From UBA8401 sp041665525 (GTDB taxonomy: Bacteria; Bacteroidota; Ignavibacteria; UBA10030; UBA8401), in NCBI GenBank assembly GCA_041665525.1, contig JBAYIS010000008.1, positions 62,001 to 126,000 on the forward strand: 64,000 nt of DNA, read 5' to 3'. Both the position numbers and the translations under genes were made by a program. Shown here one piece after another: positions 42,714 to 49,823 of the stretch (positions within the stretch are counted from its first letter, which is position 1; each line of letters begins with the position of its first letter). The notes below the pieces were generated by a model. The model was given only the letters and a program-made list of their open reading frames with translations, made no database searches and had not been told where the DNA came from.

Positions 42714-44342
42714 ATGAAAACAATATTGATTATTGATGATGACGAAGGTCTTCGCCTTACACTCTCAAACAGTTTGAAGGGGGAAGGATTTGAATGTCTG
42801 TCCGCCGGGAGCGGAATCGAAGGGATTGAGCTGGCGCAACGACACAGACCCGATCTTGTCTTATGCGACATTTATATGGACACAATGAATGGATTTGAAA
42901 CTTTGAATATGTTCCGTAATCATGAGAATTTATTGCCAATCCCATTTATCTTTTTGTCGGGACACAATGAATCCAATATGATACGTCAGAGCATGGAACT
43001 CGGCGCTGATGATTTTCTGTCCAAACCGGTAAATACCAAAGAAGTGACTGCTGCGATTAATGCACGATTGCAGAGGGTAGAAATCCTGTCCCGGCAAGGA
43101 GAACAATCTGCTGAAATAATGCGAAAAAGGTTGGAGGAATTGAAAACACTTGCAGAATTGACGCGACAGATAAATGCCGGGGTACTTCTGGAGGATATTT
43201 GTGAACAAGTGTACACGGCATTCCGGTCATTCATTCCATTCAACCGGATTGGCGTGGCTATTATCGACGAACACGATGATTCCCTTGTTGCTCGTTGGGC
43301 AAAGACCGATGCTGTCCACATTTCCATCCTTAAAGGATATCGGCAGCCGTTGAAAGGAAGCAGCCTCGAACGGATCTTCGTTACGAAACAACCGAGGATC
43401 ATTAATGATCTTGAGGAATATTTACGCTCCAAGCCTGATTCACAATCCACCAAAGACATATTGAGCGAAGGAATCCGGTCGAGTCTTACCTGTCCGTTGA
43501 TTGCGCTGGGGAAGAATATCGGATTTATTTTTTTCTCCAGCCGCGAAAAAAATACTTACAAATACGAACATGTTGAGATGTATACACAATTAGCGGGACA
43601 ACTTGCGGTAGTTCTGGAAAAAGCCCGACTTTATGAACAATTGATCGAATTGAATAATACCAAGAACCGATTTATTGGGATCGCCGCACACGATCTGCGG
43701 AATCCGCTTGGTGCGATCATCGGTTTCAGTTCTCTCATGAAGGAAGAACCCGCAATTCAGTCTTCACCGGATCTTCAAGAATATGTTATGAATATCGAAA
43801 TGGCCGGAACTTCAGCGTTGGGATTGATCAACGATCTCCTGGATTATTCGGCAATTGAAAGCGGTCAGTTGATGATCTCGAAAAGCGCCGTGAATGTGCA
43901 GGAATTTATTCAAGCGGCAGTAAAGATACATCAAATGTTCGCCCGGCCGAAAAATATTACAATCGAATCATATATCGATAAACGGCTTCCCGAGGTAATT
44001 ATTTTTGACCGGCAGCGCATCAAACAAGTGATCGATAATTTTCTCGGCAACGCAATTAAGTATTCTCATCAAAATACTCTTATCCTCGTCAAATTCCTGA
44101 GGCAGCAAAACACTCTGCGCTGCGAAGTTATCGATCAGGGCCAAGGGATCCCTGCCCAGGAATTAAAAACCCTCTTTAAGGAATATTCCAGGACTTCCGT
44201 ACGTCCTACCGGCGGCGAGAAAAGCACTGGATTGGGTTTGGCGATTGCACACAAGATCATTAAAGAACATTCCGGAGAAGTTGGGGCGGACAGTATTGTC
44301 GGCAAGGGAAGCACGTTCTATTTTTCCATCCCTCTGGAATAA
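42714..44342 (+). CDS. Receiver-GAF-histidine kinase
   Basis: A 542-residue soluble kinase. The N-terminal receiver has IIDDDEGLRL, D52 in LVLCDIYMD and a Lys in FLSKPVN. A GAF domain lies at about residues 150-300. The kinase core has IAAHDLRNPLGAIIGFSSLM (phosphorylated His near residue 326) and an ATPase domain with DNFLGNAIKYS, DQGQGIP and STGLGLAIAHK. With its receiver at the front, it can accept phosphate and then control its own kinase activity. It is the last signalling gene before the tRNA and has a bidirectional terminator downstream. The partner regulator is not obvious. Confidence 0.92.
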   Translation: MKTILIIDDDEGLRLTLSNSLKGEGFECLSAGSGIEGIELAQRHRPDLVLCDIYMDTMNGFETLNMFRNHENLLPIPFIFLSGHNESNMIRQSMELGADDFLSKPVNTKEVTAAINARLQRVEILSRQGEQSAEIMRKRLEELKTLAELTRQINAGVLLEDICEQVYTAFRSFIPFNRIGVAIIDEHDDSLVARWAKTDAVHISILKGYRQPLKGSSLERIFVTKQPRIINDLEEYLRSKPDSQSTKDILSEGIRSSLTCPLIALGKNIGFIFFSSREKNTYKYEHVEMYTQLAGQLAVVLEKARLYEQLIELNNTKNRFIGIAAHDLRNPLGAIIGFSSLMKEEPAIQSSPDLQEYVMNIEMAGTSALGLINDLLDYSAIESGQLMISKSAVNVQEFIQAAVKIHQMFARPKNITIESYIDKRLPEVIIFDRQRIKQVIDNFLGNAIKYSHQNTLILVKFLRQQNTLRCEVIDQGQGIPAQELKTLFKEYSRTSVRPTGGEKSTGLGLAIAHKIIKEHSGEVGADSIVGKGSTFYFSIPLE

Positions 44343-44385
44343 TACCCGATAAGACTCTTGCATCGAGTGTGCAGGTACTCATAAA

Positions 44386-44418
44386 AAAACCACGATATCG
44401 AGAAAATATCGTGGTTTT
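44386..44418. terminator. Bidirectional terminator between kinase and tRNA-Glu
   Basis: A 13-base-pair perfect stem (AAAACCACGATAT at 44386-44398 with ATATCGTGGTTTT at 44406-44418) encloses a seven-base loop. A-rich and T-rich sides allow it to work for the kinase gene on the plus strand and for the tRNA on the minus strand. Confidence 0.85.
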
Positions 44419-44437
44419 CAATTTCCAATTATCTTTG

Positions 44438-44509
44438 TAGCGCTAACGGGAATCGAACCCGTGTTTAAGCCTTGAGAGGGCTCCGTCCTAGCCGCTAGAC
44501 GATAGCGCC
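44438..44509 (-). tRNA. tRNA-Glu (anticodon CTC)
   Basis: Read on the minus strand, a 72-base cloverleaf can be drawn: acceptor stem GGCGCTA/TAGCGCT (first pair G-U), D-arm TCGTCTAGCGGCTAGGAC, anticodon stem GAGCC/GGCTT with loop CTCTCAA, and T-arm ACGGG/CCCGT with loop TTCGATT. The anticodon at positions 34-36 is CTC, which reads GAG glutamate codons, and the D-arm sequence is typical of tRNA-Glu. The terminal CCA is not encoded. It stands alone, with a terminator directly downstream. Confidence 0.95.
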
Positions 44510-44730
44510 GTGTAAACGACATGTACCTGCCGAAAGAAAGTCAGTCATACCTTTCGTGTGATATAATTTACGAAATCAATGCATTGAGTGCAATGGGTAA
44601 TCATTCTGAGACGCACTCATGATTTTAAAAGCAAAAACGGTTTTCAAAGCTGAAATCAGCTATCTTCTCGACTATTGATTTACTCTTTAATTCATGTTCT
44701 TCAGGATTCCAAAAATTGAGGATGAATAAC

Positions 44731-44764
44731 AAAAAGCCATGGCGAGTGTGTGCCATGGCTTTTT
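44731..44764 (-). terminator. Terminator of the lipoprotein gene
   Basis: A 13-base-pair perfect stem (AAAAAGCCATGGC at 44731-44743 with GCCATGGCTTTTT at 44752-44764) and an eight-base loop. On the minus strand the stem ends in a T-run. It lies 25 bases beyond the stop of the lipoprotein gene. Confidence 0.85.
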
Positions 44765-44788
44765 AGTAATAAAACACTTCCATCCGGT

Positions 44789-45595
44789 TTACGGCAGGTT
44801 TAGATCGAACATGCCGGTGATTGCCTTGGTATTTTGAGGATTAAATTGTTCTTGTATAAATACAGAAAAACTCCCCTGTGTGTTTTTTCCCGTGATAGTG
44901 CCGATGCCGACAAATCCTGAAACACTGGTATAATATTTTGAACCATATTCAAGCCACAATCCTGTTGTGTCGCCGTCAATCGCGTGAGAACCGACCGTTC
45001 GAATCGTGAAAAATTCTAAATAAGGAACAGATGAATGTGTTGCCGAAATTTCGATGTTGTCTCCGTTCATAGTGACGGAAATGTCGGTGAAATTGTATGT
45101 CTGTCCGTCGATCGATAATGAAAGTGTATTTTCCGAAACGGTTGATCCGTCCGACACGACTGCGCCAATGGTCTTTTTAATAAAGTAGAAAACTCGGTTC
45201 ACAGCCTGACCGTTCGTAGAATCGAGATTGATACGCAAATTTGCTCCGCCGTTACTCAATGTGTAGCGTCCTTTTCCAATGTATGTCACCGTTGCATTGT
45301 TCTCAAGATATTTTTCTTCGGTTTCCAAAATGCCTTCGGCCGCTTTGGTTACTTTCCCGCTGATATAGTCTTGTTCGCTGGCGTATGCAAGTTTACCCTG
45401 GGTATTCACCATGAGATGACGAATAGTCCCATCCGTCGCAATCTCAACACCGTCGTGATTGGTGGAATCATACCATGCTCCAATCAGCAGAGGGTCTATC
45501 GAACCCGCTGCAACTGCAGGATTGGTCGTTTCATCGCAACCTTGCAACACAAGCGATATACAGAACAATACAAGAAACGAATAAAATGTTTTCAT
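44789..45595 (-). CDS. Putative lipoprotein of unknown function
   Basis: The 268-residue protein begins MKTFYSFLVLFCISLVLQGC, a lipoprotein signal with lipobox LQGC; cleavage would leave a lipid-modified cysteine at residue 20. The remainder is beta-rich with repeated Thr/Asn/Gly patterns (GAWYDSTNHDGVEIATDGTI; GKGRYTLSNGGANLRINLDS). It resembles lipocalin-like or 'copper-homeostasis-lipoprotein-like' small beta domains in general shape, but no family can be named. AAGGA precedes the ATG, and a terminator follows the stop, so it is probably a single-gene transcript. Confidence 0.75.
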   Translation of the reverse strand: MKTFYSFLVLFCISLVLQGCDETTNPAVAAGSIDPLLIGAWYDSTNHDGVEIATDGTIRHLMVNTQGKLAYASEQDYISGKVTKAAEGILETEEKYLENNATVTYIGKGRYTLSNGGANLRINLDSTNGQAVNRVFYFIKKTIGAVVSDGSTVSENTLSLSIDGQTYNFTDISVTMNGDNIEISATHSSVPYLEFFTIRTVGSHAIDGDTTGLWLEYGSKYYTSVSGFVGIGTITGKNTQGSFSVFIQEQFNPQNTKAITGMFDLNLP

Positions 45596-45947
45596 ATGCA
45601 GTCCTTTTTAATATTGGTGGTCAGTGAAGTGCGGAAGAGAAGAATCACTTTCAATTAAGTAGACTATAATCTTTGTATGGTTAACTGCTTTCAAGGATTC
45701 TTATTAGTAAGAAAAATACAGCAAAAATCACGCCGGTAAAAAGAATCAAAAAACCGCGGGATTGAAGGATCACGGTCGCAACAATTCAAATCCCGGTGAA
45801 GCGAAAAGCAAAATTGAGAATAGGTCCATGAAGAAATTTCCGGCATGGGATTGCGATAAAAAAGTCTGTTTATGTGGAAGTATTCAACATCAGCATCGAA
45901 CATTCGTGCTCAATTCCAAATATTCATTGTACTTACAGAAAAAATGT

Positions 45948-46952
45948 ATGATCGAGCAGAAGTGCGGTGAACTTTCAGCATTCATTGCGAAACAGAAAGA
46001 AATAAATTATCTTTACTATATCAATAAATCTGCAAGGAGAATACCGCTGCATACAAAACTTAACGATGAGATCATAAAGACTGTCGCCTATTTCGATATT
46101 TTTGAATATCCGCTTACTGCTGAGCAGATACATACGTTCTTGCCGCGAAGCGCCGACTCGCCTTCGGTCGTGATCGAATGCGCCGATCGTCTGGTCAGCG
46201 AGGGAGCATTGTCCAAAGCAGATGGTTATTATTTCCTGCCGTCGGTGAAAGAGAATTATGTCGCGCAGCGTCTTTCCGGAGAACTGCGTGCGAAAAAATT
46301 GATTTCGGTCGCCAGGACGGTCTCTTCGTTCATCAAGCTCGTTCCGTTCACGCGGGCAGTGTTTATCACTGGTTCTCTCTCAAAAAATATTGCTGACGAT
46401 TCGAGCGATATAGACTTTATGATCGTCACCGCCCGCGACCGGCTGTGGATATGCAAAACGATTTTGACCGTTTTCAGAAAACTATTTTTGTTTGGCAATT
46501 CAAAATATTTCTGTACCAATTATTATGTAACGGAGAACGGATATTCTCAGCATCATCGCAATCTCTATACCGCCATCGAAGTGGTGACGACAAAAGTTTT
46601 GTGGAACGAGCCGGCGTTTAAGCAGTTCCAAGCGGAAAACAAATGGACCGGTGAGTTTTTACCGAATGCTTCCATACATCCGCAACAGAATCTACTGATC
46701 TCCCATTCCCGGTCATGGCTGCAAAAAGGATTGGAAAACGGAATGCGTCTTTTGCCGCTGGGATGGCTGAATCGAAAACTTATGGAGATCCACAAGGAGC
46801 ACTGGGAGGGCATCTTCCAATCGGCGGGACGGGAAAATCAAAATGCGTTGTTTATCATAACACCGGATATTTCTTCTTGTTGGCCCAATGACCGGCAGAA
46901 ACCCATCCTTTCACAGTTTCTTCAAAAATTATCATTTTTAGGATTACAGTAA
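45948..46952 (+). CDS. Nucleotidyltransferase-domain protein
   Basis: The core holds a minimal nucleotidyltransferase signature: FITGSLSKNIADDSSDIDFM, with the GS pair and the Asp-x-Asp metal site. An N-terminal winged-helix-like region (IIKTVAYFDIFEYPLTAEQI) precedes it. Proteins of this layout are often near sugar- or lipid-modification genes, and an epimerase gene follows 67 bases later. The substrate is unknown. The start is unclear: the frame is open with ATGs at 45762, 45831 and 45948. An AAGGAG at 46034-46039 sits before a CTG (46047) that would begin just ahead of the conserved region. I give the nearest ATG. Upstream residues do not look conserved. Confidence 0.65.
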   Translation: MIEQKCGELSAFIAKQKEINYLYYINKSARRIPLHTKLNDEIIKTVAYFDIFEYPLTAEQIHTFLPRSADSPSVVIECADRLVSEGALSKADGYYFLPSVKENYVAQRLSGELRAKKLISVARTVSSFIKLVPFTRAVFITGSLSKNIADDSSDIDFMIVTARDRLWICKTILTVFRKLFLFGNSKYFCTNYYVTENGYSQHHRNLYTAIEVVTTKVLWNEPAFKQFQAENKWTGEFLPNASIHPQQNLLISHSRSWLQKGLENGMRLLPLGWLNRKLMEIHKEHWEGIFQSAGRENQNALFIITPDISSCWPNDRQKPILSQFLQKLSFLGLQ

Positions 46953-47019
46953 CATTGTTGCTCTTTCTTCAGAAAACTGCATTCCCATTTCTTCCGAAAA
47001 GTATCCACCTGCATAAGGA

Positions 47020-47982
47020 ATGATGAATTCACACAAGCGCAATATTTGGGTGTTTGGCGGGACTGGTTTCATCGGCAGTGCGCTGGTCGGAAGACTTTTA
47101 GAGAATCCGGGCAATCGCATCCATACACTGGTGCATAAACGGATTCCGGGCAAAAAGCTGGAATCGGTTAATACCTTTTCCGGAGACCTCCGCACTTTCG
47201 ATCTGACTTGGCTGGAAAAATATCCTCCCGATATTGTTTTTCATCTTGCACGGCTTGGCGGCGCCAATTCAATTACCCGGTACTTTGCGGCACGGCAGGG
47301 TGCAACAGCTAATCGTCGGCTGATACAATTTTTTCGAAGTACACCAAAACCACCAAAGATTATTTATGTTTCCGGATCGCTCATCTATGGACATCAACCG
47401 GAAGGGGTGGCTGCAGACGAAACTGCACCCCTTTCACCAGTTGCCTATGCACGATATTACATGACGGGCGAGCAACCATGGATCGAAGCACAAAAGGAAC
47501 GAACGCTGGATGTGCGTTTTGCGCGGCCGGGTTGGATTGTTGGACCGGAATCGTGGTTTAAGGTGTTCTATTGGGATTATTTTCAGAAGACCGGGAAGGT
47601 GCCCGTGTATGGCGATGGCATGCAAATGATGTCGCTGATTGATGTGGAGGATTGCGCAGAACAAATCGCGAATTTTGGATTGCAGGGAAACAACATGTTG
47701 AACCTGAATATTTTTTCAGGACCGCCGGTGAGTCAGTTCACTTTTGCCCGGTCACTTGCCGAAATACTTAATGCCGGGATCGAAACGATATCGCAGGAAC
47801 AACTGCAGAGAATGTTTGGAAGAACAGTCCGTGAAGCATTGACTTCCTCCATTCCATTGACATCATGCTTTCCGGAAATCAGATCTCTTACCGCCGATCG
47901 CTATCCAACCATGGATGCGATGCTGCGCAAAACGCTTTCATTTTTGAAAAACAAAGAGCGAATACTCTCCGAATCTCCATAA
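47020..47982 (+). CDS. NAD-dependent epimerase/dehydratase family protein (SDR)
   Basis: The 320-residue protein has the extended short-chain dehydrogenase fold: cofactor motif VFGGTGFIGSALVGRLL near the N-terminus, YVSGSLIYGHQP in the middle and ARYYMTGEQP, in place of the usual YxxxK, where only Tyr is clearly retained (YARYYMTGE). The loss of the expected Lys may alter or abolish catalysis. Two consecutive ATGs (47020, 47023) follow AAGGA. The last 45 bases overlap the end of a methyltransferase gene on the other strand. It may modify a nucleotide sugar or cell-surface glycan together with the preceding nucleotidyltransferase-like protein. Confidence 0.8.
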   Translation: MMNSHKRNIWVFGGTGFIGSALVGRLLENPGNRIHTLVHKRIPGKKLESVNTFSGDLRTFDLTWLEKYPPDIVFHLARLGGANSITRYFAARQGATANRRLIQFFRSTPKPPKIIYVSGSLIYGHQPEGVAADETAPLSPVAYARYYMTGEQPWIEAQKERTLDVRFARPGWIVGPESWFKVFYWDYFQKTGKVPVYGDGMQMMSLIDVEDCAEQIANFGLQGNNMLNLNIFSGPPVSQFTFARSLAEILNAGIETISQEQLQRMFGRTVREALTSSIPLTSCFPEIRSLTADRYPTMDAMLRKTLSFLKNKERILSESP

Positions 47983-48789
47983 AACTGTTTTGTTCGCCGC
48001 GGCGTCCAATTTCCACAGGAAACGGCTTATTCGTATAATCCGTTTATTGATTCCGGTATAATACCAGGCGGGGTGAAATATGCAATATCCGATCCGTTTC
48101 CGCAGCTGTAGCTCTTTGAACGATTTCATGATTCTTCCTGGAGCATAACAATGGCTCGGGAGGAATTTATAGGGTGAATAACCGCTCCACACTTTTCGTA
48201 ATCGCGAGAATGCTGATGAGAAACGGAAGCGGACGAGTTCCATCAACATTCCTCCCAAATACCACCGGTTGACAAATGTAAGGACCAGATGTCCTCCCGG
48301 ATTCAATGATTCCGCAACATCCTGTGCAGCACGGTCCAGGTCATCGACGGTGTTAAGCGCTCCGAAAAAGACATAGACTAAATCGAATTTTTGACCCGGG
48401 AATATGGATGAGATATCACCTTCGTTTCCCTGCCGCACTTCAATATTGTTGCATCCGCTCTTTTGGATTCGCTCCTGCGCCCGTTGCACCATTTCGCCGG
48501 AGATGTCGATACCATAAATCTTCCTCTCCGAGTGTGTCGTTCCAAAATGGACCAAATCAAAACCTGTTCCGCATCCGATCTCGAGCATAGTGACGGCAGT
48601 GTAACGCTTCGTCTCTTCACGGAAGGACTGACGCATCCGCTGCAGGACGGGATTTGCCCAGTATCGTGAATCATAATCCGCCGCATCCTTGTCATAATAT
48701 TGACCAACTTCACGATAGTATTCGTTATCCATGTCCCATCCTGGTTCTGCAACATCGAAGAAAATTTTATCCATTGACGATCCGCACAT
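47938..48789 (-). CDS. Class I SAM-dependent methyltransferase
   Basis: A 283-residue protein with motif I MLEIGCGTGFDLVHFG, strand-2 acidic residue in YGIDISGEMV, and a post-motif FDLVYVFFGALNTVDDLDRA. The start could be the ATG at 48789 or 48774 (MDKIFFDVAEPGW). The C-terminal third is basic and aromatic (GYCIFHPAWYYTGINKR), suggesting recognition of a large or lipid-like acceptor. Its 3' end overlaps the epimerase gene by 45 bases on the opposite strand. The acceptor molecule cannot be identified from sequence. Confidence 0.82.
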   Translation of the reverse strand: MCGSSMDKIFFDVAEPGWDMDNEYYREVGQYYDKDAADYDSRYWANPVLQRMRQSFREETKRYTAVTMLEIGCGTGFDLVHFGTTHSERKIYGIDISGEMVQRAQERIQKSGCNNIEVRQGNEGDISSIFPGQKFDLVYVFFGALNTVDDLDRAAQDVAESLNPGGHLVLTFVNRWYLGGMLMELVRFRFSSAFSRLRKVWSGYSPYKFLPSHCYAPGRIMKSFKELQLRKRIGYCIFHPAWYYTGINKRIIRISRFLWKLDAAANKTVLWRFGEYSLFVFQK

Positions 48790-49092
48790 GAATATAGAGA
48801 AAGAACCGGCAGGAAATCAATACTCCGCCGTTTACCGATCAACTCGTCGGATAAGAATTTCGTAACAATCTTGCTTTACGACAAATTCATGGTAAGCAAG
48901 TTCCGTCCCAATGGAATTGCCTAACCACAGGGATGTGTAAAACGATGAATCCTTACGACACGCGAAACAACAATGCACCGCTTGCTCAGAATGTCTCATC
49001 GTGTTAATGCTTATTTGCCAAATGGAGGCAGAACTTAGAATTTTCTATACTGGTGAAAAGAGAATTTATTTGTATATTTGAGCAATTACGAA
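48790..49092. other. Intergenic region between divergent genes
   Basis: About 300 bases separate the methyltransferase (minus strand) and GroES-like (plus strand) genes. I see no coding frame, hairpin or clear promoter boxes. Both genes need promoters here. Confidence 0.4.
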
Positions 49093-49491
49093 ATGACAGT
49101 ATCATTTAAGAAGAAAATATTTCTAGTCGGCGATCGGATCCTGATCGAACCGGATAAGGGACAGGAGAAGACGCCGCATGGTCTCTATCTTCCTCCGGGC
49201 GTGAAGGAGAAAGATAAAGTGCAGGCGGGATATATCATCAAGATCGGTCCCGGGTATCCTGTGGTCAATCCGAATTTCATCGATCAGGAATCGTGGTCAA
49301 CACCGAAAGATCCGGTGAAGTACATCCCGCTGCAGGCAGAAGAAGGGGATTATGCGCTGTTCCTTCGCGATGCGGCGATCGAAATCGAGTTCGAAGGAAA
49401 ACAATACCTCATCGTCCAGCAGTCCCATCTGCTGATGCTTATTCGTCCGGATACATTGGCGGAATTCGGTCTTGGGAGAAGCGGAGATTAA
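49093..49491 (+). CDS. Divergent GroES/Cpn10-like protein
   Basis: The 132-residue protein resembles co-chaperonin 10: VGDRILIEPDKGQEKTPHGL, then LPPGVKEKDKVQAGYIIKIGPG and a closing strand GKQYLIVQQSHLLMLI. An insertion of about 25 residues after GPG separates these halves (VNPNFIDQESWSTPKDPVKY). No GroEL gene is adjacent. Second-copy GroES-like proteins of this kind occur in Bacteroidota. An upstream in-frame TTG at 49078 is possible; the ATG at 49093 is preferred. Whether it still works with GroEL is uncertain. Confidence 0.75.
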   Translation: MTVSFKKKIFLVGDRILIEPDKGQEKTPHGLYLPPGVKEKDKVQAGYIIKIGPGYPVVNPNFIDQESWSTPKDPVKYIPLQAEEGDYALFLRDAAIEIEFEGKQYLIVQQSHLLMLIRPDTLAEFGLGRSGD

Positions 49492-49498
49492 TCGGCGC

Positions 49499-49765
49499 AT
49501 GACGAATGATATCCATGTGTTTAGTGAAGCGAATCTGCACAAACAGCTGCAGACGGCACCGTTCGCGCAGGGATTTTACACGGTAAAATTCTATACAACC
49601 GGGGGATTGCTGGCAAGAACAAAGACGGATTCATTGTCCGACTTCTATTTATATCCTTCCGGCGGAACACTGCGGGACAGCAATTTCAATCTGGTTTTTT
49701 ACGATTCCCAATTCGATACCTATCGCGGTTACAAGCCGCCGCACCTGACACGAAAAATAGAATAA
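49499..49765 (+). CDS. Small protein of unknown function
   Basis: An 88-residue protein, not recognised. It begins MTNDIHVFSEANLHKQLQTA and has alternating aromatic and polar residues (GFYTVKFYTTGGLLARTKTD, then DFYLYPSGGTLRDSNFNLVF) suggestive of a small beta protein. GGAG lies 13 bases upstream. It begins seven bases after the stop of the GroES-like gene and may be co-transcribed with it. No signal peptide is seen. Confidence 0.5.
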   Translation: MTNDIHVFSEANLHKQLQTAPFAQGFYTVKFYTTGGLLARTKTDSLSDFYLYPSGGTLRDSNFNLVFYDSQFDTYRGYKPPHLTRKIE

Positions 49766-49823
49766 CGCGGTCTGTTTCGGACGCTCATGGACAAATACTG
49801 ATCTTCTAACCTTATAATACCTA

